64,000 nucleotides of DNA from Nitrosomonas sp. (GTDB taxonomy: Bacteria; Pseudomonadota; Gammaproteobacteria; Burkholderiales; Nitrosomonadaceae): positions 1 to 64,000 of the forward strand of contig NZ_JAHBZY010000015.1 in NCBI RefSeq assembly GCF_019635155.1, read 5' to 3'. Position numbers and translations under genes: made by a program. The notes under the pieces were generated by a model. It was not told where the DNA came from. It ran no database searches and saw only the letters and a list, made by a program, of their open reading frames with translations. Positions within the stretch are counted from its first letter, which is position 1; each line of letters opens with the position of its first letter. Positions 28,846-37,493 of this stretch are shown here, piece after piece.

Positions 28846-30399
28846 TTATGTGTACTTGTTAAATGTTTTAAGAAATTCTTCTATTGCACTCATCAAATCG
28901 AATTCAATTCCACCAAAAGAAGATTGAGTCATATTTTTATCTTTTATACCAAAACGCACCAATGGGATTTCAAGCTGCATCAAAAAATTTTCACAAATTT
29001 TCCGATAGGAATCATCGCCACCGTCCTCAAATTTAATAGCCACACAATATTTTTTTGGATCGTGCTCTATTTCACGCAATGTATTGATTTTAGCTTTTAA
29101 TCTTTCTAAATCATCTTCATCTAATAACTGCTCTCGTTCATCGTCCATAATAATATTCCAGATAATACGTTTTACTTCATCCAGACGAACTTGCTCATGC
29201 CAAGTCAGTGGATTTGTATCTATAAAGATCAGATGCTTACCAGTGATCTCGTGACCATCAATAGTAACCGTCGCTTTTCTTTCCTGTTGCCTGGCGATAA
29301 ACAACTCTACGCCACCCAATGTCCGTACACGCAGCTCAAAATAAAACCCGTGAAGATCATCATTTAACCAATCCGACACATCACGCGCATCATCTTCAAC
29401 AACAAGACTCAGCACAAGATAACCTAAAATCTGCTCAATTTTTTCTATGATATTCTTTTGATAAGGAATCGCTTTCTCAAAAATCTGCCCACCTTTCTCT
29501 TTATCCAGACACATGACGACGGTGTTAGTCAGTACTTTATTGATAACCGGGCATTTTTTACCGCCAAGCTGCAATGCAGTGATTAGATTTTCTGCGATAT
29601 CTTTAGCATTACATTCAATTTGATCCCTTTCAAGCATCACCAAAACTTTATTTAATTCTCCATATAGAACCTGCTTACATACCGCCATTGCATCGCCCGA
29701 GAGTGTTTCAGCAATATGCTTCTGTATAACTTGGATATATTTGTCTTGGAATTTCGGAGTGGGTCGAGCAGTCTTTTTTTCGTCTCTAACAAGTGGATTA
29801 GATTCATCTGGCTCGATGAAATCTCTGATTCCATTTTTTAAAGGGCTTATTTTGTTAAGAATTTGAGAGTAATGCTGTGCTTTGAGTTGATCCAGCGGTG
29901 TTGTTAGGCGATTTGCAGCAAAATCTAGCAATTCATCAAGCGCTTGACTTATATCGCGATACAGAACTGATTTATCAATCAATTTTCTTCTATTCTTTGA
30001 ATTCTTATCACTTAATATTCCATCTGCTTCTTTTTCTTTAGCTTCCCAATAAGAAATAATGTCATCGTGATACTTGTCATCTCCTAATTTGCAATTAACA
30101 TCGATAAACAATGCATGAGTACGTTCGTTGAAACCTCCTTTTCTCCATATTGCTAACAATTCATACATACACCAAGTAGAGCGAAAATAATCATCGCTAA
30201 ATATCGTAATGATGTGCTCACCGCCACTCAATCGATCCATAAAATCTCTGATCAAATCGCCGTGCTGCATCTCGTTTTTATCGCGAATCAAGTTGATATT
30301 ACGACGCTGGTGGCATAGCCCCTCCAATTCATCCACAACACGTGTATGCTTTTCGTGCGCCCACGAATATGAAACAAAAACGTTAACTGGTTTTGTCAT
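28846..30399 (-). CDS. TIR-domain effector protein, VMAP-like C-terminal region
   Basis: 517 residues. The TIR domain occupies about 1-135: VNVFVSYSWAHEKHTRVVDEL (first strand and BB-loop region) and SDDYFRSTWCMYELLAIW with the candidate catalytic Glu80. Bacterial TIR domains commonly cleave NAD+ or make nucleotide signals. The remaining about 380 residues are not a family I can name. They include a charged helical middle and a C-terminal alpha/beta region (LIFIDTNPLTWHEQVRLDEVKRIIWNII, KYCVAIKFEDGGDDSYRKICENF), compatible with the vWA-MoxR-associated (VMAP) component. It is the first gene of the operon. This segment is more AT-rich than its surroundings. Confidence 0.85.
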   Translation of the reverse strand: MTKPVNVFVSYSWAHEKHTRVVDELEGLCHQRRNINLIRDKNEMQHGDLIRDFMDRLSGGEHIITIFSDDYFRSTWCMYELLAIWRKGGFNERTHALFIDVNCKLGDDKYHDDIISYWEAKEKEADGILSDKNSKNRRKLIDKSVLYRDISQALDELLDFAANRLTTPLDQLKAQHYSQILNKISPLKNGIRDFIEPDESNPLVRDEKKTARPTPKFQDKYIQVIQKHIAETLSGDAMAVCKQVLYGELNKVLVMLERDQIECNAKDIAENLITALQLGGKKCPVINKVLTNTVVMCLDKEKGGQIFEKAIPYQKNIIEKIEQILGYLVLSLVVEDDARDVSDWLNDDLHGFYFELRVRTLGGVELFIARQQERKATVTIDGHEITGKHLIFIDTNPLTWHEQVRLDEVKRIIWNIIMDDEREQLLDEDDLERLKAKINTLREIEHDPKKYCVAIKFEDGGDDSYRKICENFLMQLEIPLVRFGIKDKNMTQSSFGGIEFDLMSAIEEFLKTFNKYT

Positions 30400-30454
30400 T
30401 TACGCACTCATTGGTTTAATCGATTTTTGGATTGTACTGCAGGAAAAGTCGTAA

Positions 30455-30481
30455 GGTGCAATGCCCTTCGGTTATTGCACC
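30455..30481. repeat. REP-like palindrome upstream of the TIR operon
   Basis: GGTGCAAT (30455-30462) and ATTGCACC (30474-30481) flank GCCCTTCGGTT, giving a short hairpin. A near-identical direct copy lies at 24757-24781, so the pair brackets the operon. Similar short palindromes are scattered in many proteobacterial genomes. Confidence 0.6.
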
Positions 30482-30616
30482 CTATAGTCTTAAGAGAATT
30501 CTTTTTCCACATACGGTGAGTTACATCTGTATTCCGAAAATACTCATAGTCAATAATTCAATACCGTTGTTTTAAAACATAATTGTAACGCCAGTTACAT
30601 ACTCTGGGGGCGTTGC

Positions 30617-30629
30617 CGTGCAAAGGTCT
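30617..30629 (-). mobile_element. Solitary IS/MITE terminal repeat ahead of higB
   Basis: CGTGCAAAGGTCT is the reverse complement of AGACCTTTGCACG, the same end found at 8506 and on both sides of the MITE at 23121. No partner end is seen nearby. It lies 25 bp before higB and suggests past IS insertion or recombination here. Confidence 0.6.
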
Positions 30630-30654
30630 TATGAAAATGATTATAATAAAAATC

Positions 30655-30933
30655 ATGATCAAATCATTCAAGCATAAAGGATTGCAGCAATTTTTCGAAA
30701 GCGGCAATTGCGCCGGTATCATTCCGGCACACCAAACAAAATTAAGGATGAGATTGGTTGCATTGGATACCGCCACTGGTATCGAGGACATGCGTTTGCC
30801 CGGTTTTGATCTGCATGCATTGAAAGGCGACAAAGCAGGATTATGGGCAATTCGCGTTAACAAAAACTGGCGCATCACTTTCGAGTTTTCTGACGGCAAT
30901 GCGACCATCGTCAATTACGAGGATTATCACTGA
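30655..30933 (+). CDS. higB: HigB/RelE-family mRNA-interferase toxin
   Basis: 92 residues from ATG 30655 (MIKSFKHKG), the canonical family start; the longer frame from 30613 reads out of the IS end. The pattern GLQQFFESGNCAGIIPAHQTKLRMRLVALDTA, LHALKGDKAGLWAIRVNKNWRITFEF and VNYEDYH is typical HigB. Such toxins cleave mRNA on the ribosome. The stop overlaps the antitoxin start (TGATG), the usual coupling. Confidence 0.95.
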   Translation: MIKSFKHKGLQQFFESGNCAGIIPAHQTKLRMRLVALDTATGIEDMRLPGFDLHALKGDKAGLWAIRVNKNWRITFEFSDGNATIVNYEDYH

Positions 30934-31223
30934 TGAGTATGCACAATCCACCGCACCCCGGCGAATTTATTCGCGAAGTCTATCTTGAGCCGTTGGGTAT
31001 TAGTTACCGGGCTGTCGCGCTGAAACTGCATGTATCGCCATCGACATTTCATCGGATCGTTCAAGGCCGCGGCAGCATCAGTTCCGAGATGGCATTGCGA
31101 CTATCAAAAACACTCGGCCGTAGCCCGGAAAGCTGGCTGGCGATGCAAAGCAACTACGATCTCTGGCAAACAAAACAGCGCGTCAATCTCGACGAAGTTG
31201 AAAAATTAGCGATTTTGGGTTAA
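30933..31223 (+). CDS. higA: HigA antitoxin, XRE-type HTH
   Basis: 96 residues. HPGEFIREVYLEPLGISYRAVALKLHVSPSTFHRIVQG is an HTH of the HigA family, with the recognition helix in VSPSTFHRIVQG. LGRSPESWLAMQSNYDLW is the usual C-terminal region. HigA neutralises HigB and represses the operon. It converges on the second FGE-domain gene, whose downstream repeat begins 18 bp after its stop. Confidence 0.96.
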   Translation: MSMHNPPHPGEFIREVYLEPLGISYRAVALKLHVSPSTFHRIVQGRGSISSEMALRLSKTLGRSPESWLAMQSNYDLWQTKQRVNLDEVEKLAILG

Positions 31224-31240
31224 TTCGCTGAGCCTCCCCG

Positions 31241-31484
31241 CAGTCCATCCCCCGCTTGTCCCCCGCGCGCTCCGCCAGCGCGGCTGCCAATCGGCTGCTG
31301 GCCTGCTCCACTGCCTTGACTTGGCTTGAGCTCATTGACCTCGGGCAAGGCGAAAGCCAAAGTTGATGAAGCGATGGGACGGATCGTCGCGGTAGCGGTG
31401 AGCAGAACGACAGTACCCGCCGCGGTCGAACCACGAGCCGCCGCGCAGCACGCGGTAGGCGCCCGATTCCGGGCCTTGCGGGTC
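31241..31484 (-). repeat. DGR-type variable region VR2 and downstream homology
   Basis: This is the partner of 24800-25030. The variable core is 31359-31430 (24 codons), flanked by invariant GGSW and GFRLARG codons. The downstream part continues past the stop at 31332 and includes a hairpin at 31266-31282 that the other copy has lost. The downstream GC-rich identity is in the position of an IMH (initiation of mutagenic homing) element. Confidence 0.8.
31266..31282. other. GC hairpin downstream of VR2
   Basis: CGCGCT (31266-31271), loop CCGCC, AGCGCG (31277-31282). It lies about 50 bp beyond the stop of the FGE gene. Known DGR targets often carry a short hairpin just beyond the variable region that raises homing efficiency. 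The VR1 copy lacks about 14 bp here, including one arm. Confidence 0.5.
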
Positions 31485-32138
31485 CGTGACTGGTTGCGAT
31501 GGATAATCGCCCAACCAATCCTGGCACCATTCCCAAACATTACCATGCATTTGGTGCAGCCCCCAGTCGTTGCACGGTAATTCCTTCACCGCCACCGTTT
31601 GTTTCCGGTATTCGCTGTTGCTGCCATTGTTGTATGGGTAATTGCCATCGAAATTTACATACCTTGAGTCGATCTGATCGCCCCAACTGAACGGCGTAGT
31701 GGTTCCGGCACGGCAGGCGTACTCCCATTGCGCTTCCGTCGGCAGGCACAACTTCAATTCCGCTTTCATATCATTCATCTTACTGATGAAGGCTTGTGCA
31801 TCATGCCAATTAACATTTTCCACCGGGTTCTCATCACCTTTAAATTCGCTGGGATTTTCGCCCATGATCACTTGCCACAACGTTTGCGTCACCGGCGTAT
31901 CCGCAATCCAGAAACCTTTGGTCAGAGTAACTTCTTGTTGCAATTCATCTTCATAACGTTCCGGTTCATCGCTTGGCGAACCCATCAAAAATGTTCCCGG
32001 CTCGCACCAGCGGAACGCTTGCCGCACGCCTTTGTACGTGAATGCCATCCACAGCCCGAATTCATCCTCGCCCCAATCGGATGCCCACGCTTCGGGGAAT
32101 TCTTCGGGGAAAATAGTGTGTTGACGGATTTTGAACAT
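31332..32138 (-). CDS. FGE-sulfatase (C-type lectin fold) protein with DGR-type variable C-terminus
   Basis: 268 residues, almost entirely one FGE-sulfatase domain: FRWCEPGTFLMGSPSDEPERY, LTKGFWIADTPVTQTLWQVIMG, LCLPTEAQWEYACRAGT, HQMHGNVWEWCQDW, YRVLRGGSW and FGFRLARGQ at the very end. A short N-terminal extension (about 35 residues) precedes it. The variable segment between GGSW and GFRLA differs from the long paralogue at 11 codons, only in their first two positions. The CRSAHR Cys remains, but the first Cys of the catalytic FGE pair is absent, so it is likely a binding protein. It starts 1 bp after the DUF5995 gene stop, so the two are translationally coupled. Confidence 0.85.
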   Translation of the reverse strand: MFKIRQHTIFPEEFPEAWASDWGEDEFGLWMAFTYKGVRQAFRWCEPGTFLMGSPSDEPERYEDELQQEVTLTKGFWIADTPVTQTLWQVIMGENPSEFKGDENPVENVNWHDAQAFISKMNDMKAELKLCLPTEAQWEYACRAGTTTPFSWGDQIDSRYVNFDGNYPYNNGSNSEYRKQTVAVKELPCNDWGLHQMHGNVWEWCQDWLGDYPSQPVTDPQGPESGAYRVLRGGSWFDRGGYCRSAHRYRDDPSHRFINFGFRLARGQ

Positions 32139-32139
32139 A

Positions 32140-32919
32140 TCATTCCAGAATTTCGATGCGTTGACGCGTTGTGCCGCGTTCTCCCAGGCGGATGATGCCG
32201 ATGATAAGTGAGCCGTAAAAACCCGGATGGGAGATCACATCGGAGAACAATGCCATCATCTCGTCTTTTTCCAGAATTGCCTGTTGCCGTTGCGATTCCG
32301 TGAGTGGAGACAATTTCTCCGCGAATAACCAGGCGGCGTTGCGGGCTTTTTCCATGCTGAAATTGATAAGAGCGGTCTGTACCGATCCCAAAAAACGGTT
32401 AAGCAATCCGAAGACCGGCCAGATTTCCGCCAGTTCGCTTTGCACGTCACCTACCAAATCGGCCAGCACTTTATTGATCTTCTCGAAATCACCCTTGAGG
32501 TTTTGCAATTCTTCCGGCGGCACGGTTTCCGCCGCGGCGATGCCCAGATCCAGATTGATATGCGCATTCATGCCCAATAACAAATGTTGCAATACAATCG
32601 GCCACCATTGTTGCGTGGCGTCGAATGCCCGCACCCACGATTTCGTCGGCGTTTGATCGGTAAAATGCAGATAGCAGGCGCGAATATAGCGATTGGCGAA
32701 AATCACATCGAGACGTTCCATGCGCAGGCCATCGTCGAAGTAACTTTGCTCGATACCTTTTTTGACTTGAATGGTTACCTTGCGATACAGCGCCGCAAAA
32801 TAGCCCATGCGTGAGTTGTTTTGTTTGGACCATTCGACAATGGCGGTTAATTGCGCAATGACTTCGTCAATGGTTGTAGCTGGTGTTGCAATCACGTAGG
32901 GAAAGCTATTGGGCGGCAT
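32140..32919 (-). CDS. DUF5995-like helical protein
   Basis: 259 residues, largely alpha-helical, with no signal peptide. LLLGMNAHINLDLGIAAAETV (about residues 112-132) resembles the signature of the DUF5995 family, whose function is unknown. HPGFYGSLIIGIIRLGERGTTRQRI is a hydrophobic C-terminal segment that might touch membrane. AAGGAGA lies 5 bp before the ATG. Operon position directly ahead of the variable FGE protein suggests that the two work together, perhaps as a sensor-effector pair (inference). Confidence 0.65.
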   Translation of the reverse strand: MPPNSFPYVIATPATTIDEVIAQLTAIVEWSKQNNSRMGYFAALYRKVTIQVKKGIEQSYFDDGLRMERLDVIFANRYIRACYLHFTDQTPTKSWVRAFDATQQWWPIVLQHLLLGMNAHINLDLGIAAAETVPPEELQNLKGDFEKINKVLADLVGDVQSELAEIWPVFGLLNRFLGSVQTALINFSMEKARNAAWLFAEKLSPLTESQRQQAILEKDEMMALFSDVISHPGFYGSLIIGIIRLGERGTTRQRIEILE

Positions 32920-33339
32920 AATTTCTCCTTGAAATTTTGATTTTTCGCATCATACGCACTGTTGATTGCGATGCAAGTCGTAGAATAAACAAGCTTGAGA
33001 TTTAAGCGGTTCGCGATCCATTAAAGCAGCTTGGATCATTGGATTAGGTTGATGGAACAAAGCTCGGCGCGAAGCATGACCCGGCTTCCGGCGCTTCTGC
33101 CGGACCGATTCTAGCATTTATTTTACATGCGCATGACGAGTACGTTGACTGATCCCGTTAAAATCCATCCCGATCACGGGTAATTATTCTGATATGCAAT
33201 CAATACACTACCGTTATTCTGTGTCTAGCGATGCGGCGGCTCTTCCGCGAGACATTGATTGCAAGTATAATTCGTTCACATTTCCCCATATACCGCCAAT
33301 TTTCCAACCTATTGGTGGCTTTTCGAGGATTGGAAAAAA
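32920..33339. other. 420-bp divergent intergenic region
   Basis: No gene is seen. It separates the DUF5995/FGE pair from mdh and must hold promoters for both. One small hairpin, TCCGGC (33088-33093) with GCCGGA (33100-33105), has no T-run. Confidence 0.5.
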
Positions 33340-34323
33340 ATGAAACCGCCTATTCGTATCGCCGTCACCGGCGCGACCGGACAGATTTGTTATAGCCTGT
33401 TATATCGCATTGCAGCAGGTGATATGCTTGGTAAAAACCAACCGGTCATTTTGCAGTTGCATGATGTAACCGAAGCGCAACCCTTCTTTGAAGGTGTTGT
33501 GATGGAACTTTATGACTGCGCTTTTCCGCTGTTAGCAGGCATCATCACTACCGATAATCCGGAAGTTGCGTTCGAGAATGCCGATATCGCGCTGCTGATC
33601 GGTGCACGGCCGCGCGGTGAAAATATGGAACGGAAAGATTTGCTCGCAGCCAATGGTCCGATATTCATTTCGCAAGGCAGAGCCTTAAATTCCGTCGCCA
33701 AACGCGATGTCAAGATTCTGGTCGTGGGTAATCCGGCCAATACCAATGCTTACATCACCTTAAAAAACGCACCCGATTTGGATCCGGATAATTTCTCGGC
33801 GATGCTGCGATTGGATCACAATCGTGCGTTGTCGCAAGCTGCCCTAAAACTCCGAGCACCGGTATCTGACATAAGAAGAATGATCGTGTGGGGTAATCAC
33901 TCCAACACGCAATTTCCTGACTTGAGTCACGCCATGATCGGTGAGGACAACGTATCTTCTTTGATCAATGACGCCGGATGGGTCGAGCACCACTTTATCC
34001 CGACTGTGCAAAAACGCGGCGCGGCCATCATCGAAGCGCGCCGTGGCAAATCCAGCGCCGCCAGTGCCGCCAATGCGATTATCAATCATATGCAAGATTG
34101 GATCTTCGGTACTCGCGAAGGTGATTGGGTGTCGATGGGCGTCCCGTCGGACGGTAGCTACGGAATACCGAGCGGCGTTATTTATAGTTTCCCGGTCACA
34201 TGCCAGAATGGCCGGTATCAAATTGTCGATGGCCTGAAAATCAATGATTCGGATCAGGAAAAAATGCAAGCAAGCTACCGGGAATTGGCTGCCGAACAAG
34301 AAGCCGTCCGACACTTATTTTAA
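33340..34323 (+). CDS. mdh: Malate dehydrogenase
   Basis: 327 residues, matching the NAD-dependent, MDH type 2 (cytosolic-like) family. The NAD fold is seen in [21 protein letters not shown]. Substrate arginines lie in [14 protein letters not shown], and the catalytic region is [18 protein letters not shown] with His. The enzyme interconverts malate and oxaloacetate in the citric acid cycle. It is a monocistronic gene in a core-genome stretch. Confidence 0.97.
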   Translation: MKPPIRIAVTGATGQICYSLLYRIAAGDMLGKNQPVILQLHDVTEAQPFFEGVVMELYDCAFPLLAGIITTDNPEVAFENADIALLIGARPRGENMERKDLLAANGPIFISQGRALNSVAKRDVKILVVGNPANTNAYITLKNAPDLDPDNFSAMLRLDHNRALSQAALKLRAPVSDIRRMIVWGNHSNTQFPDLSHAMIGEDNVSSLINDAGWVEHHFIPTVQKRGAAIIEARRGKSSAASAANAIINHMQDWIFGTREGDWVSMGVPSDGSYGIPSGVIYSFPVTCQNGRYQIVDGLKINDSDQEKMQASYRELAAEQEAVRHLF

Positions 34324-34436
34324 GGAAGCTTCGGAGAAATTACTGCGGTTTTTTACTGAATCTCATCTTGTTTGATCATCGTTCGCCAGCTTTTTCAAAA
34401 CTTCCTCACGGAAGTATGCTGAGCCGATTCCGTCAA

Positions 34437-35696
34437 TTAGCGCGATAACCCGCTCGCTGCTTCACGGATTGCGATCAGCACGGCGGTATCCAGATGACCA
34501 TCCGCAATCCGCTGCGTTTTCTGTTGAAAACGGCTGATTGCTTTCCGGGTAGCGGAACCTAGCACACCATCAGCTTCACCGGCATCAATGCCTAATGACA
34601 GTAGATCTTTTTGCAGTTGACGCACTTGCTCGCGCGATATTTTGACGTTTTCAATGGGCGGTAAGCGATATAATCCCGTGGCGCCCGCAATCCGATCGGC
34701 CAAGTGTCCGACGGATAGCGCATAAAACTCGGAACGATTCCAGCGCATGATGACATGAAAGTTCTGAGTGACTAAAAAAGCGGGACCTTGATGCCCCGAA
34801 GGCACCAATAAGGCGGCTTTATGCTCCCTCGGTCCCAGCGATGTGCCGGACACAGCCGTTACGCCAAGCCGCTCCCATTCGGCATAGTTCATCAATTGAT
34901 CACGCCCCGCCAGCGAATAATCAAAAGATGGCGGCAAGCGTACCTCCTGCCCCCAGTTTAACCCTGCCACCCAACCCAGTTGGCGTAAGAAGTTGGCTGC
35001 GGAGCCCATCGCATCGGGGATACTGCCCCATAAATCCCGGCGCCCGTCGCCGTCGATATCTTTGGCGTACCGCAAAAAGGTTGATGGCATGAATTGCATA
35101 TGACCCATCGCACCCGCCCAAGACCCGATCATTCGCTCGACGACAATGTCACCGGCATCAACGATCCGCATTGCATTGAACAATTCCTGCGTAAAAAATG
35201 AACTGCGGCGCGTATCACAAGCCAATGTCGCCAGCGAATCGGTGACCCGGAAATCCCCAAAAAAACCGCCATAGTTAGTCTCCAGTCCCCAGAACGAAAC
35301 CAGAAATTGCGCCGGAATACCGGATTCCTGTTCAATCTGCCGCAGCAATGCGCGGTGCCTGGCCAGCAATTCCCGTCCGCGTTGAACCCGTTCCTCGTTA
35401 ATGCGCGCATTGAAGTAGTTTGCAAATGTTTGCGTAAATTCGGGTTGCCGCCGATCCAATTCAATTACGCGTGGCAGATATCTTACGTTTCCGAGAACCT
35501 GGCTGATGGTTCTGTCAGAGATACCTTCCACTCGCGCCTGATCTTTCATTCTCGAGATGCATTCACCAAACTGGGGATTGCCTGCTTCCGCAGGCTGCAT
35601 TAAAAGTGAAACGGTAAGCGCGACAAAACCAGCACCCAGTTTCTTGTTATGCAAGAGAGATTTGATTGAAAAATATTCTAGCGCGATCAACGGCAT
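34437..35696 (-). CDS. Lytic murein transglycosylase, MltB family, with peptidoglycan-binding domain
   Basis: 419 residues. An N-terminal hydrophobic leader (GFVALTVSLLMQPAEA) exports it. The catalytic domain shows LVSFWGLETNYGGFFGDF with the active Glu, and GSWAGAMGHMQFMPSTFLRYAKDIDGDGRRDLW. The C-terminal about 60 residues (VRQLQKDLLSLGIDAGEADGVLG) are a PG_binding_1 domain. It cleaves glycan strands to anhydromuropeptides. The frame begins 4 bp after the fur stop, so the two may be cotranscribed; a later start nearer the leader is possible. Confidence 0.9.
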   Translation of the reverse strand: MPLIALEYFSIKSLLHNKKLGAGFVALTVSLLMQPAEAGNPQFGECISRMKDQARVEGISDRTISQVLGNVRYLPRVIELDRRQPEFTQTFANYFNARINEERVQRGRELLARHRALLRQIEQESGIPAQFLVSFWGLETNYGGFFGDFRVTDSLATLACDTRRSSFFTQELFNAMRIVDAGDIVVERMIGSWAGAMGHMQFMPSTFLRYAKDIDGDGRRDLWGSIPDAMGSAANFLRQLGWVAGLNWGQEVRLPPSFDYSLAGRDQLMNYAEWERLGVTAVSGTSLGPREHKAALLVPSGHQGPAFLVTQNFHVIMRWNRSEFYALSVGHLADRIAGATGLYRLPPIENVKISREQVRQLQKDLLSLGIDAGEADGVLGSATRKAISRFQQKTQRIADGHLDTAVLIAIREAASGLSR

Positions 35697-35699
35697 TCT

Positions 35700-36140
35700 T
35701 TATTTTCGATGCGAACAATTGGGCTTCGTGCAATCCGCATACAGTGACAACGAATGCTCCTGCAACGTAAAGCCGCGTTCTTTTGCTATAGCGATTTGAC
35801 GTTTCTCAATCTCGGCATCGTAGAACTCTTCCACACGGCCGCATTGTAAACAAACCAGATGATCATGATGACCATCGCTTCTTAGTTCAAATACCGCCTT
35901 GCCGCTTTCAAAATGATGCCGCTCCAGCAATCCGGCCTGCTCAAACTGCGTTAACACTCGATAGACGGTTGCCAATCCAATGTCTTCGCCTTCATTGATC
36001 AATTCCTTGTAAACATCTTCAGCCGATAAATGCCGCACGCTGCTTTGCTCGAATAAATTCAGTATCTTCAACCGCGGTAAAGTAGTTTTAAGACCACTGT
36101 TTTTTAAATCGATACTTTTCAGATCATCAAAGTTACCCAT
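35700..36140 (-). CDS. fur: Ferric uptake regulator Fur
   Basis: 146 residues. The winged helix carries [27 protein letters not shown]. Metal-site histidines lie in [19 protein letters not shown], and the structural zinc cysteines are in CLQCG and the C-terminal CTKPNC. Fur represses iron-uptake genes when Fe2+ is bound. It is divergent from bamE, the common arrangement. Iron regulation of the decayed TonB locus elsewhere in the window would have run through this protein. Confidence 0.97.
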   Translation of the reverse strand: MGNFDDLKSIDLKNSGLKTTLPRLKILNLFEQSSVRHLSAEDVYKELINEGEDIGLATVYRVLTQFEQAGLLERHHFESGKAVFELRSDGHHDHLVCLQCGRVEEFYDAEIEKRQIAIAKERGFTLQEHSLSLYADCTKPNCSHRK

Positions 36141-36217
36141 AGTTATCTCTGTTCAGAAAATAATTTACTGTATCATATAGTGCTGTGTTCACTTTGGAAA
36201 CATATAATATCAACAAA

Positions 36218-37484
<1,267 letters not shown>

Positions 37485-37493
37485 AACCGTTCC

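Noticed and set aside
31183-31580. Several open frames on both strands across the FGE gene end
   Set aside because: They are GC-rich shadows of the variable-region gene and its downstream repeat, with no ribosome binding sites or family matches.
24776-32138. Catalytic formylglycine-generating (sulfatase-modifying) enzymes
   Set aside because: Only one of the two active-site cysteines is in place and the region around it is hypervariable, so a binding role is more likely.
33081-33106. Terminator ahead of mdh
   Set aside because: The small hairpin at 33088-33105 has no T-run on either strand.
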